Source: an uncultured Clostridium sp. (lineage in GTDB: Bacteria; Bacillota; Clostridia; Clostridiales; Clostridiaceae). From it: DNA of 64,000 nucleotides. Under the pieces are notes generated by a model, which was not told the origin of the DNA, ran no database searches, and worked only from the letters and a program-made list of their open reading frames with translations. Shown piece by piece: positions 42,336-52,562 of this stretch (the stretch's first letter is position 1; each line of letters opens with the position of its first letter). Position numbers and translations under genes: made by a program. The stretch is taken from assembly GCA_900547475.1 (NCBI GenBank), contig URGW01000015.1, positions 1 through 64,000 of the forward strand, given 5' to 3'.

Positions 42336-45300
42336 ATGAGAAAAAAAGGAAAAAGAATTTTAGCAACAGTGCTATCTACAATAATGGTTACATCTTTATG
42401 TCAGACAGCATTTGCAGAAGGAAATTCATATGAAAATTATAAGACTGATGAAAACGATTTAAAATTGTGGTATACAAAGCCAGCTTCCAAGGGTGCTGAA
42501 AATCTGACTGAAGATAATATGTGGCAAGAGTATACTTTACCAATAGGGAATGGTGATATTGGTGGAAATGTATATGGAGAAATTATTAATGAGCGTATAA
42601 CATTTAATGAAAAAACACTTTGGACAGGGGGACCAAGTGAAAGTCGTAAAGATTATAATGGTGGTAATTTAGAAACAGCTAGTGATGGTAGAGCAATGTC
42701 TGAGGTATTGAAAGAAATTAGAGAGCTATTTGCACTTCATACTGAAGAGGGAAATGCTAAAGCTAGTAAGTTATGTAATGAATTAGTTGGAACAGACAAA
42801 GGTTATGGAGCTTATCAAGCATGGGGAGAAATAAATCTTAACTTTAAAGATATTAATAAGAATAATGTTAAGAATTATATGCGTGATCTTGATTTAAAAA
42901 CTGCAATTTCATCTGTAAATTATACTGAAGGAGATACAAAATATACTAGAGAATATTTTGTAAGTCATCCTGATGATGTTATGGTTATAAGAGTTGAAGC
43001 AGATGGTAATGAAAAGCTTAACTTTGATGTAAGTTTTCCATCTAAACAAGGTGCAACAACAATAGTAGAAGATGATACTATTACATTAAAAGGACAAGTA
43101 TCTGATAATCAATTAAAATATAATTCACAATTAAAAGTTATAAGTGATAGTGGAAATATAATTGAAGGTAATAATAAATTAACAGTAGAAGAAGCAACTT
43201 CCGCAACAATTTATATATCAGCAGCTACAGATTATAAAAATGATTATCCAATTTATCGAACTGGAGAAACTGAAGATGAACTAAATGCTCGTGTTGAAGA
43301 GGTTATTTCAGAAGTAGTTAAGAAAAGTTATGATGAAGTAAAAGCTGATCATGTATCTGATTATAAAAGTATTTTTGATAGAGTTGATTTAGATTTAGGA
43401 CAAGCATTACCTAATATTCCAACAGATGAGCTTTTAAGTGGATATGGAAACAATACAGTTTCTGAAGATGCTAGAAGAGCTCTTGAGGTAATGTTCTTCC
43501 AATATGGAAGATATTTAACTATTGCATCTTCAAGAGAGGATTCACAACTTCCATCTAACTTACAAGGGGTTTGGAATAATAATAATAAACCTGCTTGGAG
43601 TTCAGATTATCATATGAATGTAAATCTTCAAATGAATTATTGGCCAACTTATTCTACAAATATGGCTGAATGTGCTACTCCTCTAGTTAATTATATTGAT
43701 TCACTAAGAGAGCCAGGACGTGAAACAGCAAGAATTTATGCTGGAGTAGAAAGTGCTAAGGATGAAAATGGAGAATATATTGAAGCTAATGGATTTATGG
43801 CTCATACTCAAAATACTCCATTTGGATGGACTTGTCCAGGATGGCTTTTTGATTGGGGATGGTCTCCAGCAGCAGTGCCATGGATATTACAAAATGTTTG
43901 GGAAATGTATGAATATACTGGTGATATTGAGTATATGAGAGATGTTATTTACCCAATTATGAAAGAAGAAGTTAACTTATATGAAAATATGTTAGTATGG
44001 GATGAAGTTCAACAAAGAATGGTTTCATCACCAACATATTCTCCAGAACATGGGCCAAGAACAGTTGGTAACACATATGAGCAAACTTTAATATGGCAAT
44101 TATATGAAGATACAATCAAAGCTGCAGAAGATTTAGGTGTTGATGCAGATAAGGTTGAAAAGTGGAAAGACACTCAATCTAAATTAGATCCAATTCAAAT
44201 TGGTGATGATGGTCAAATTAAAGAGTGGTATGAAGAAACTACTTTAAATAGTATTAAAAGTGAAGGATATAATCATAGACATATGTCTCATCTTTTAGGA
44301 TTATTCCCAGGAGATTCTATTTCAGTTGAAACTCCAGAACTTCTAGAGGCTGCTTTAGTATCATTAAATAATAGAACAGATGAATCTACTGGATGGGGAA
44401 TGGGACAAAGAATAAATTCTTGGGCTAGAGCAGGTCAAGGAAATAAGGCTTATGAATTATTAACTAAGCAATTAAAGAGAGTTGGAACAGGACAAGCTAA
44501 TGGAGGTGGTACTTACTCTAATCTTTGGGATGCACATCCACCTTTCCAAATAGATGGTAACTTTGGGGCAACAGCAGGAATAGCTGAAATGTTAATGCAA
44601 AGCAACATGGGATATATAAACTTTTTACCTGCACTTCCAGATGTATGGGATGATGGCTCATATGCTGGATTACTTGCAAGAGGAAACTTTGAAGTTGGTG
44701 CAAAATGGTCAAATGGAAAAGCTTATGAATTAACTATTAAATCTAACAATGGTGGAGAAGCTGTAGTTAAATATGATGGATTAAATCTTGCTACAGTAAC
44801 TAACTCTAAGGGAGAAAATGTAGAGTTTACAATAGTTGAAGAAGATAAGATTTCGTTTAATACAGAAGTAGGAGAAACTTATACTATAACTGAAATTCCT
44901 GTTGGTGAAAAGCTTTTAGATGCACCTACTGGATTAGTTGCAGAAAGAATAGAAAGTAATTCTGTAAACTTAGAATGGAATGCTATAGAAGGTGATGATG
45001 TTACTTATAATGTATATCGTCAAATTGATAAAGGTGATGTTATAACTGTAGCAAAAGATATTAAAGAAGTAAGCTTTAAGGATACTAATGCACAAGATAT
45101 ATTAGGTTCATTTAATTATATGGTTTCTGCAAATATTAGTGGAAAAGAAACAAAAGTATCTGAAGCTGTAAAAGTAAATGATTTAAGAAATATGGCTGGA
45201 TATATTGATGATAGGGATTCGCGTATTGTTTACTCTGGTAGCTGGAGTGATTGGAGTGAAAATACAAATCATGCAGGAACAATTAAGTTTATTGAAAATC

Positions 45301-47654
45301 CAGTTGGTGGAGAAACAGCTACTTTAACATTCGTTGGTACAGGAATTGAAGTAATTAGCTGTACTAATTATGATAGAGGTGAGCTAGAAATTATTATTGA
45401 CGGTGTTAGCCAAGGTAAAGTTAGCACATATAGTTCAACTGCTAAAAGACAAGAGGTTGTATATTCTAATGAGGACTTAGAATATGGTAAGCATACAATA
45501 GTCGTTAAAGCAACTAATACAAAGGTTGATGCTGCATCAAAAACAAAGGTAGAGTTTGATGCATTTAAAGTATTAGACACTTCATCTGTTAAGCCAACTT
45601 CAGTTTCAGTTAGAACTAAGTCTGGAATAACAACTATAAGTAAAGAAAATAGTTCAGTTCAAATGGTTGCTACAGTTCTTCCAAGTGAAGTAAGCAATAA
45701 GGAAGTAACATGGTCAGTAAATGATTCTAATATTGCAACTATTGATGAAAATGGATTATTAACAACTAAAAATATTAATGGAACTGTTACAGTAACAGCT
45801 ACATCTAAAGAAGATGATTCTGTAAGTGGTTCAATTACTATAAAGGTAGTACTTCCAACAGTAACAGCTGAAGAAATTATAGTTGAAGATGGATATATGG
45901 ATAATACTAAAAACCCTAATATAGAATGGGATGGAAACTGGAAAGTTTGGAATGGTGAATCCAATAGACATCATGGTGGAACTAAAACAGAAGCTACTAC
46001 AGGTGAAACGATAACTTATAAATTCACTGGAACAGGAATAGCAGTTTACTCTCAAAAGCATTCAGACTTCTCAAGCTTCGATATTTCAATAGATGGTGAA
46101 GCTAAAGGAAACTTTTCATTAGATGGAAGTGGTTCTGGTGATGACCAACAATTAGTTGCAGAATTTAAGGGATTAGAAAATGGTGAACACACTATATTTA
46201 TGAAGGCTGTAGATAGGGATGGAAAAACTAAAGTTAACTTAGATTACTTTAAGGTATTTAAAGCTATTAATGGTAATATAGTTGATAAATCAGAATTACA
46301 AACAGAAATAGAAGAACAAAGTAATAAAGTTGAAGCTAACTATACAGAAGAAACATGGAGTGAATTTAAAGCTGCATATGATAAAGCTGTAGAAGTTATG
46401 AATGATGATAATTCAACAGATGAAAATGTAACAAGTGCTTTAGCAGAACTTAAAGAAAAAGCAAATGGATTAGTAGCTCAAGAAGCACAGGGACCAGAAA
46501 TTCCAAGTAGTGCTAAGGTTGAAGCAATTGGAGTTGAAAGTAAGACATTAGTTCTTACATGGCCTTCAATAGATGGAGCATCAATCTATGAAGTTTATAA
46601 AGGTGAAACTAAGGTTGGTGAAACAGCTAATAATTACTATAGAGTTAATGAGTTAACTGCAGATACTGAATATAACTTTACTGTTAAGGCTGTAAATGAA
46701 GCTGGAAAAGCAACAGCATTTGAAGCTATAACTGTAAAAACAGAATCAGCTGTAGATATAGAGAGACCAAGCAATATAGAAGAAGTATCTGTAGAAGTTA
46801 CTTCAAAGACAAGTGCTAAAGTTTCATGGAGTGAAGCAACTGATAATATTGGAGTAGTTGGATATAAAGTTTATGTAAATGGAACTTTTAAGGCTGAAGT
46901 AGAAGGATTAAACTATATACTTGAGGGACTAGATGAAGGCGTTAAATATACAGTTAAAATAGTAGCTATAGATAAGGCGGGAAATGCTTCATTAATACCT
47001 GCAAGTGCAAGATTTATAATTAGAGATGAAGAGGTTCCACCAACAGAAGGTAACGGAGATAAAACTCAATTAATAAGTTTAATAGAGAAAATTGAAAGGC
47101 TAGACTCAAGTAATTATATAGCAAAAACTTGGGAAAAGTTAGCTACAGTTTTAGAAGAATCAAAAGCAGTAGCTGCTGATGAAAATGCTTCAGCAGAAGA
47201 AGTCTCAAAATCTTATGATAACTTGTTAAGAACATTCTTAGAATTAAGATTAAAGCCAAATAAAGATGCTTTAAATGAGTTAATCAAAAAAGTACAATCT
47301 TTAGACTCTAGTAAGTATACAAAGGAAAGTTGGAGTTATGTTGAAAAGGCAGTGGAAGAGGCTAATAAAGTGATGGAAAATGAAGATGCAACAGAAGAAG
47401 AAGTTGCAAAGGCTGAAGAAAATTTAAATATTGCAATTTCAGCATTAGAAATAGCATCAAATGATAGCACAAATAGTGCAACTAATAATGGAAGTAATAA
47501 TAAAGAGGATGGAAAAACAACATCAAATTCAAAGCTTCCAAAAACAGGTGGAACCAATGCTGTTTATATATTAATAGTAGGAGCTGCTTTAGTTGTTACA
47601 GGTGGGGTATTCATGTTTACTAGAAAGAAAAAATCTGATAATACACCAAAATAA
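42336..47654 (+). CDS. Cell-wall-anchored GH95 alpha-L-fucosidase, multimodular
   Basis: This 1772-aa surface enzyme has a signal peptide (cleavage after AFA, about 27). The GH95 module (about 44-850) carries MNVNLQMNYWP (Asn428, Asn430), SPTYSPEHGP (Glu571) and QIDGNFGATAGI (Asp740), corresponding to the catalytic Asn/Glu/Asp of 1,2-alpha-L-fucosidases. It is followed by FN3 (about 860-950), a carbohydrate-binding-like module (about 955-1085), Big2 (about 1087-1175), a second such module (about 1178-1310), FIVAR, two FN3 and two FIVAR repeats. The end is a sorting signal: LPKTG (about 1734), a hydrophobic helix and Lys/Arg residues. It should release fucose from host glycans at the cell surface. 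It is transcribed alone, with GGGGGA before the ATG. Confidence 0.93.
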   Translation: MRKKGKRILATVLSTIMVTSLCQTAFAEGNSYENYKTDENDLKLWYTKPASKGAENLTEDNMWQEYTLPIGNGDIGGNVYGEIINERITFNEKTLWTGGPSESRKDYNGGNLETASDGRAMSEVLKEIRELFALHTEEGNAKASKLCNELVGTDKGYGAYQAWGEINLNFKDINKNNVKNYMRDLDLKTAISSVNYTEGDTKYTREYFVSHPDDVMVIRVEADGNEKLNFDVSFPSKQGATTIVEDDTITLKGQVSDNQLKYNSQLKVISDSGNIIEGNNKLTVEEATSATIYISAATDYKNDYPIYRTGETEDELNARVEEVISEVVKKSYDEVKADHVSDYKSIFDRVDLDLGQALPNIPTDELLSGYGNNTVSEDARRALEVMFFQYGRYLTIASSREDSQLPSNLQGVWNNNNKPAWSSDYHMNVNLQMNYWPTYSTNMAECATPLVNYIDSLREPGRETARIYAGVESAKDENGEYIEANGFMAHTQNTPFGWTCPGWLFDWGWSPAAVPWILQNVWEMYEYTGDIEYMRDVIYPIMKEEVNLYENMLVWDEVQQRMVSSPTYSPEHGPRTVGNTYEQTLIWQLYEDTIKAAEDLGVDADKVEKWKDTQSKLDPIQIGDDGQIKEWYEETTLNSIKSEGYNHRHMSHLLGLFPGDSISVETPELLEAALVSLNNRTDESTGWGMGQRINSWARAGQGNKAYELLTKQLKRVGTGQANGGGTYSNLWDAHPPFQIDGNFGATAGIAEMLMQSNMGYINFLPALPDVWDDGSYAGLLARGNFEVGAKWSNGKAYELTIKSNNGGEAVVKYDGLNLATVTNSKGENVEFTIVEEDKISFNTEVGETYTITEIPVGEKLLDAPTGLVAERIESNSVNLEWNAIEGDDVTYNVYRQIDKGDVITVAKDIKEVSFKDTNAQDILGSFNYMVSANISGKETKVSEAVKVNDLRNMAGYIDDRDSRIVYSGSWSDWSENTNHAGTIKFIENPVGGETATLTFVGTGIEVISCTNYDRGELEIIIDGVSQGKVSTYSSTAKRQEVVYSNEDLEYGKHTIVVKATNTKVDAASKTKVEFDAFKVLDTSSVKPTSVSVRTKSGITTISKENSSVQMVATVLPSEVSNKEVTWSVNDSNIATIDENGLLTTKNINGTVTVTATSKEDDSVSGSITIKVVLPTVTAEEIIVEDGYMDNTKNPNIEWDGNWKVWNGESNRHHGGTKTEATTGETITYKFTGTGIAVYSQKHSDFSSFDISIDGEAKGNFSLDGSGSGDDQQLVAEFKGLENGEHTIFMKAVDRDGKTKVNLDYFKVFKAINGNIVDKSELQTEIEEQSNKVEANYTEETWSEFKAAYDKAVEVMNDDNSTDENVTSALAELKEKANGLVAQEAQGPEIPSSAKVEAIGVESKTLVLTWPSIDGASIYEVYKGETKVGETANNYYRVNELTADTEYNFTVKAVNEAGKATAFEAITVKTESAVDIERPSNIEEVSVEVTSKTSAKVSWSEATDNIGVVGYKVYVNGTFKAEVEGLNYILEGLDEGVKYTVKIVAIDKAGNASLIPASARFIIRDEEVPPTEGNGDKTQLISLIEKIERLDSSNYIAKTWEKLATVLEESKAVAADENASAEEVSKSYDNLLRTFLELRLKPNKDALNELIKKVQSLDSSKYTKESWSYVEKAVEEANKVMENEDATEEEVAKAEENLNIAISALEIASNDSTNSATNNGSNNKEDGKTTSNSKLPKTGGTNAVYILIVGAALVVTGGVFMFTRKKKSDNTPK

Positions 47655-47721
47655 TAAAAGTTAGAATAGAGATTGTATCGAAATATAGTATTATAAATTT
47701 TGATACAATCTCTTCTTTTAT
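47655..47721. terminator. Bidirectional terminator
   Basis: Hairpin with inner arms AGAGATTGTATC / GATACAATCTCT and outer AAAAG / CTTTT between the convergent fucosidase and prenyltransferase genes. Confidence 0.78.
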
Positions 47722-47774
47722 TAATGTGATTATAAATTATAATTTTATTCAAAGTAATATTATTAGATGAAATT

Positions 47775-48416
47775 TTAGCCACCTAATGTTATATCTTGGG
47801 TTGCATACCATTCTAATGCATCATAAACATGCTGAGGTTTAAAATCGGGCCAATAATCATTAACTACATAAAAATCTGAGTAAACAGATTGTATTGGTAA
47901 AAAACCACTTAATCTTCTTCTTCCTCCCCAACGTATTATTAAATCTATTCTAGATATATCTTTTGATTGTAAAGCTAAATCTAAATTTTTTCTTTTATTA
48001 TTTGTTTTTCTTGATAAATTTAAATCCCATTCCCATCCGTAGTTTACTAAGAAATTTACTTTTATTCCACCTTTACCAAATGTTTTTCTTTTAGTAAAGG
48101 GTAATAATTCTGTGGGAAAGCATGGTGACTCTGTATTCCCAATAACTAATAACTCGGCATCTTCATGAGAAAGTAATTTTACAGCATCTATACAAGCTTG
48201 TGTAAATGCTTCTTTTTGATTAGCTGGTCTTTTAGTATTATCTGTTGTAAAGCCGTAATAGGTAATTTCTTTAATACCTAATTTTTGACAAAGTTTAAAT
48301 AATAATAAACCAGGATTTATTCCTAAGTTATAACCTTTTTCTTTAGTTAGGCCGTTATTTTCAGCCCAGCGCCTATTTCCATCTGGAATTATTCCAATAT
48401 GATTAGGAAGTCTCAT
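47775..48416 (-). CDS. Orphan cis-prenyltransferase (undecaprenyl diphosphate synthase-like)
   Basis: This 213-aa protein has the UppS catalytic motif IPDGNRRWA (about 11-19), the IRWGGRRRLSGFLPIQSVYSDFYV segment in place of the usual RTGGEQRLSNFLLWQSAYSELYF, and WPDF near the C terminus. It is shorter than typical UppS (about 250 aa) and stands alone rather than in frr-uppS-cdsA, so it is probably a second prenyl synthase making a shorter or special chain. ATG 48416 follows AAGGAG at 8 nt. Activity looks retained; the product length is unknown. Confidence 0.82.
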   Translation of the reverse strand: MRLPNHIGIIPDGNRRWAENNGLTKEKGYNLGINPGLLLFKLCQKLGIKEITYYGFTTDNTKRPANQKEAFTQACIDAVKLLSHEDAELLVIGNTESPCFPTELLPFTKRKTFGKGGIKVNFLVNYGWEWDLNLSRKTNNKRKNLDLALQSKDISRIDLIIRWGGRRRLSGFLPIQSVYSDFYVVNDYWPDFKPQHVYDALEWYATQDITLGG

Positions 48417-48663
48417 TTGATTCACTCCTTAATTTATAAAGTTAGTAAAACAGATAAATAATACAATTTATTTATAGTATTACTAATTTTCTTTTTATTA
48501 ATACTTTAAATAGAAAATAATATATTGTTTTCTTAATATAACAATTTAATCAAATATTAAAAGTAGATTGGGGAATAATAAAATTATTTTAAAAAAATAC
48601 AATAATAGGAAAATGAACGTGAAAAGTCGAAATTAATCGAATATAAATTTTATTAATTAAAAT

Positions 48664-48690
48664 AATATTCGTTATATATGACGAATAATT
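48664..48690. promoter_or_regulatory. Candidate PurR boxes, inverted pair
   Basis: An inverted pair, AACGAATATT (minus) and GACGAATAATT (plus), 20 nt apart centre to centre, resembles PurR boxes (core CCGAACAWT) with C to T at one core position. It lies just upstream of the purL promoter. Confidence 0.45.
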
Positions 48691-48711
48691 ATAAAAAATA
48701 AACAAAGAATG

Positions 48712-48740
48712 TTGACAGGGAGAAAAAGGATTGGTAAAAT
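48712..48740 (+). promoter_or_regulatory. Promoter of the purine operon
   Basis: TTGACA (48712-48717) and TAAAAT (48735-48740) with a 17-nt spacer, 75 nt before the purL start. It drives purL-purD. Confidence 0.75.
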
Positions 48741-48776
48741 CTAATTAAGGCGAAAGTTTGGTGTATAAATAATAAA

Positions 48777-48786
48777 AATGTTCGTA
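48777..48786 (-). promoter_or_regulatory. Candidate PurR half-site in the pur leader
   Basis: On the minus strand TACGAACATT carries the CGAACATT core of the Bacillus-type PurR box. It sits downstream of the promoter, about 30 nt before purL. I see no purine riboswitch fold in this leader. Confidence 0.4.
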
Positions 48787-48815
48787 TTTTATTGGTGGAG
48801 TTATGGAGGTAGATT

Positions 48816-51800
48816 ATGTTAGGGTTTAAATGCATTTTTGTTGAAAAAAAGAAAGGCTTCAATGTTGAGGCTAAAAGTCTTATGGAAGACTTTAAAAGTA
48901 ATCTTAGAATAAATAATCTTAAAGAAGTAAGGGTTATAAATAAATATATATTAGGTGAAATAGAAGAAGATTACTATAAAAACTCGTTATATACAATATT
49001 TGCTGAAAAGACAGTAGATAATTTATATGAGGGAACTCTTCCAGTTAATGAAGATGAGATTGCATTTGCAGTTGAGTTTTTACCAGGTCAGTATGATCAA
49101 AGAGCAGATTCAGCTTCTGAATGTATAGGATTATTAGGAGCTAAAGAACCAGTAGAAGTTAAATCAGCTAAGGTAATAGTTTTAAAAGGTGATTTAAGCA
49201 AAGAAGATATAGAAAAAATTAAAGGATATTATATAAATCCAGTAGATTCTAGAGAAGTAGCAATAGATAATATTGAGCTTTTTTCAAAATTAGCAGAGCC
49301 TAACGATGTAGAGGTACTTCATGATTTTGTTAGTAAAGATAGAAGTCAAATAGAAGAATTCCACAAAGAATTAGGGTTAGCAATGAGTGTGGATGATTTA
49401 TTAATGATAAGAGATTATTTTAAAGGTGAAGATAGAACACCAACTATTACTGAAATAAAAGTAATAGATACTTATTGGTCTGATCACTGTAGACATACAA
49501 CTTTTAGTACTGCAATTGAAGATGTAACTTTTGAAATAGGTGAATTAAATAATGCAGCACAAAAATCATATGAAGCATATCTAAAATCAAGAAACTTCGT
49601 TTATGGAGAGACTAATAGAGACGAAACATTAATGGACATAGCAGTTATTACTATGAAAGAAATGAGAAAAAGAGGAATGTTAGAGGATTTAGATATTTCT
49701 GAAGAAATAAATGCTTGTTCAATAAAAGTTAACATAGAAACAGATAATGGAAATGAAGAATACTTAGTGATGTTTAAAAATGAAACACACAATCATCCTA
49801 CTGAAATTGAACCTTTTGGTGGAGCAGCAACTTGTTTAGGAGGAGCTATAAGAGATCCACTTTCAGGTAGAACATATGTATATCAAGCAATGAGAGTTAC
49901 TGGCGCAGCAGATCCAACAGTACCTGTTGAAGATACAGTTAAAGGGAAATTACCACAAAGAACTATTACATTAGGAGCGGCACATGGATATAGTTCATAT
50001 GGAAATCAAATAGGTTTAGCAACTGGACAAGTTTCAGAAGTTTATCATCCCAATTATGTAGCAAAAAGAATGGAAGTTGGTGCAGTTATAGCAGCAGCAC
50101 CAAAAGAAAATGTAGTAAGAGAAGAACCTAAAGCTGGTGATATAGTAATTCTTCTTGGAGGAAGAACAGGTAGAGATGGTGTTGGTGGAGCTACAGGTTC
50201 ATCAAAGGAGCATACTGAAGATTCAATAAATCAATGTGGAGCTGAAGTTCAAAAGGGAAATGCTCCAACAGAAAGAAAGATACAAAGATTATTTAGAAAT
50301 TCTGAAGTTGCTAAGATGATTAAAAGATGTAATGACTTTGGAGCTGGTGGAGTTTCAGTTGCAATTGGGGAATTAACTAGAGGATTAGATATTAATTTAG
50401 ATAAGGTTCCTAAAAAGTATGAAGGCTTAGATGGAACTGAAATTGCAATTTCTGAATCACAAGAAAGAATGGCAGTAGTAGTTAATAAAGAAAATGTAGA
50501 TAGATTTATAGAATTATCTAACTTAGAAAATTTAGAAGCTGTTGTTGTTGCAGAAGTTACTGATACAGAAAGATTAAGAATGTATTGGAGAGGTAAGGAA
50601 ATAGTTAACTTGAAGAGAAGCTTCTTAGATACAAATGGAGCAAGACAAGTAACTAATATAGAAGTTAAGTTGCCAGATGAATATCCTTTAGCAGTTGGAG
50701 AAGTAAATGTTAAAGAAGAGTGGATAAATAACTTAAAGAAATTAAATGTGGCATCACAAAAAGGATTAGTTGAAAGATTTGACTCAACAATAGGTGGAGG
50801 AACAGTTCTTATGCCATATGGTGGTAAGGATTCAGCAACAGAGCAAGAAGCAATGGTTGCTAAAATTCCGGTATTAGATGGAGTAAGCAAAGAGGCAACA
50901 ATAATGAGTTATGGATTTAATCCAGAATTAGGAGTTTGGAGCCCATACCATATGGCATATTACTCAATAATAGAAGCAGTTACAAAGCTTGCAGCTGTTG
51001 GTGGAGACTATAGAAAAGCAAGATTAACTCTTCAAGAATATTTTGAAAAACTAGGTAAGAATCCAGAAAGATGGGGTAAACCATTTGCTGCATTATTAGG
51101 AGCATACCAAGCACAAATGGATTTAGGTATACCTGCAATTGGTGGTAAGGACTCAATGTCTGGAAGTTTTGGCAGTTTAGATGTTCCTCCAACATTAGTG
51201 GCTTTTGCAGTTGGAGTTGAAAAAGCAAAAAATATAATTTCGGCAGAGTTTAAAGAAATCGGTTCAAAGCTAGTATTTTTAATAGCTGAAAGAAATGAAG
51301 ATTATACATTAAAGATAGAACAATATAAAAAGAATTTAGAAAAATTACATGAGCTTATTTTAGAAGGAAAAGTAATATCAGCATCATCAGTTAAGTTTGG
51401 TGGAGTTTCAGAGACACTTTCTAAGATGGCTTTCGGAAATAAAATTGGGGTTAAATTCTATAATCTAACTAAGGAAGAGCTTTTTGGTTTAAACTATGGA
51501 AGTTTAGTTTTAGAAGTAAAGCAGGATGTAAATATAGATGTAGAGTTTGAAGGATGCGCTTACAAGGCAATAGGATGCACAGTTAAAGATGAAGTAATAG
51601 TTTCAGAAGAGTATGATTTAGATTTAAAACTAAATGCTTTAGTAGAAGCTTATGAAGAAAAGTTATCAAAAGTATTTAAGATTAAAACTACTGATAAAAA
51701 TGAAACTGTAAAAGAGGTTTTATATAATGAATCAAATATTAAATCACCTATTATAAAGGTTGCTAAACCTAAAGTAATAATTCCAGTATTCCCAGGAACA

Positions 51801-52562
51801 AACTGTGAATATGATTGTGAAAGAGTATTTAGAAATGCTGGGGCTGAAACAGAAACTTTAGTATTTAGAAATTACTCTAATGATGCTTTTGTAGAATCAA
51901 TTGAAAATCTAGAAAAGCAAATTAGAGAAAGTCAAATAATAATGTTACCAGGTGGATTTTCTGCAGGAGATGAACCAGATGGATCAGGTAAATTTATTTC
52001 AACAGTATTTAGAAATGAAAGAATTAAAGATGCTGTTATGGATTTATTAAAGAATAGAGATGGATTAATGTTAGGTATTTGTAATGGCTTCCAGGCATTA
52101 ATTAAATTAGGATTAGTTCCTTATGGTGAAATAGTTGATATTGAAGAAGAGATGGCTACATTAACTTATAACGAAATTAATAGACATATGAGTTCAATAA
52201 TTAAAACTAAGATTGTTTCTAAAAAATCACCATGGTTTAGTGGAGTTGAACTAGGGGATATACACAATGTAGCAATTTCACATGGAGAAGGAAGATTTGT
52301 TGCTCCAGAAAAGCTATTAAAACAATTAATAGAAAATGGACAAGTAGCAACTCAATACGTTGATAATAAAGGAAATATAGCATTAGATATGCCATTTAAT
52401 CCAAATGGATCAATGCTAGGAATAGAAGGTATAACAAGTCCTGATGGTAGAGTTCTTGGTAAGATGGGTCACTCTGAAAGAATTGGAGATAATCTTTATA
52501 AGAATGTACCAGGAAACTTTGATCAAAAGATTTTCGAATCAGGAGTAAAATACTTCAAATAG
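48816..52562 (+). CDS. purL: Phosphoribosylformylglycinamidine synthase, single chain
   Basis: This 1248-aa enzyme converts FGAR, glutamine and ATP to FGAM. An N-terminal region is followed by two AIR-synthase-like halves (SDHCRHTTFSTAI and KNETHNHPTEIEPFGGAATCLGGAIRDP in the first; AIGGKDSMSGSFG in the second) and a C-terminal class I glutamine amidotransferase (LPGGFSAGDEPDGSGKF, nucleophile Cys in LGICNGFQA). The glutaminase and synthase are fused, so no separate purQ or purS is needed. It is the first gene of the pur operon; a repeat-containing gap follows it. Confidence 0.96.
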   Translation: MLGFKCIFVEKKKGFNVEAKSLMEDFKSNLRINNLKEVRVINKYILGEIEEDYYKNSLYTIFAEKTVDNLYEGTLPVNEDEIAFAVEFLPGQYDQRADSASECIGLLGAKEPVEVKSAKVIVLKGDLSKEDIEKIKGYYINPVDSREVAIDNIELFSKLAEPNDVEVLHDFVSKDRSQIEEFHKELGLAMSVDDLLMIRDYFKGEDRTPTITEIKVIDTYWSDHCRHTTFSTAIEDVTFEIGELNNAAQKSYEAYLKSRNFVYGETNRDETLMDIAVITMKEMRKRGMLEDLDISEEINACSIKVNIETDNGNEEYLVMFKNETHNHPTEIEPFGGAATCLGGAIRDPLSGRTYVYQAMRVTGAADPTVPVEDTVKGKLPQRTITLGAAHGYSSYGNQIGLATGQVSEVYHPNYVAKRMEVGAVIAAAPKENVVREEPKAGDIVILLGGRTGRDGVGGATGSSKEHTEDSINQCGAEVQKGNAPTERKIQRLFRNSEVAKMIKRCNDFGAGGVSVAIGELTRGLDINLDKVPKKYEGLDGTEIAISESQERMAVVVNKENVDRFIELSNLENLEAVVVAEVTDTERLRMYWRGKEIVNLKRSFLDTNGARQVTNIEVKLPDEYPLAVGEVNVKEEWINNLKKLNVASQKGLVERFDSTIGGGTVLMPYGGKDSATEQEAMVAKIPVLDGVSKEATIMSYGFNPELGVWSPYHMAYYSIIEAVTKLAAVGGDYRKARLTLQEYFEKLGKNPERWGKPFAALLGAYQAQMDLGIPAIGGKDSMSGSFGSLDVPPTLVAFAVGVEKAKNIISAEFKEIGSKLVFLIAERNEDYTLKIEQYKKNLEKLHELILEGKVISASSVKFGGVSETLSKMAFGNKIGVKFYNLTKEELFGLNYGSLVLEVKQDVNIDVEFEGCAYKAIGCTVKDEVIVSEEYDLDLKLNALVEAYEEKLSKVFKIKTTDKNETVKEVLYNESNIKSPIIKVAKPKVIIPVFPGTNCEYDCERVFRNAGAETETLVFRNYSNDAFVESIENLEKQIRESQIIMLPGGFSAGDEPDGSGKFISTVFRNERIKDAVMDLLKNRDGLMLGICNGFQALIKLGLVPYGEIVDIEEEMATLTYNEINRHMSSIIKTKIVSKKSPWFSGVELGDIHNVAISHGEGRFVAPEKLLKQLIENGQVATQYVDNKGNIALDMPFNPNGSMLGIEGITSPDGRVLGKMGHSERIGDNLYKNVPGNFDQKIFESGVKYFK

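Noticed and set aside
48426..48815. Possible purine or ZMP riboswitch ahead of purL
   Set aside because: I found no purine-aptamer three-way junction pattern or ZTP-type core. The leader after the promoter is only about 70 nt.
50249..50890. A 213-codon open frame antisense to purL
   Set aside because: purL motifs run through the sense strand here. The reverse frame is a shadow without a ribosome site.
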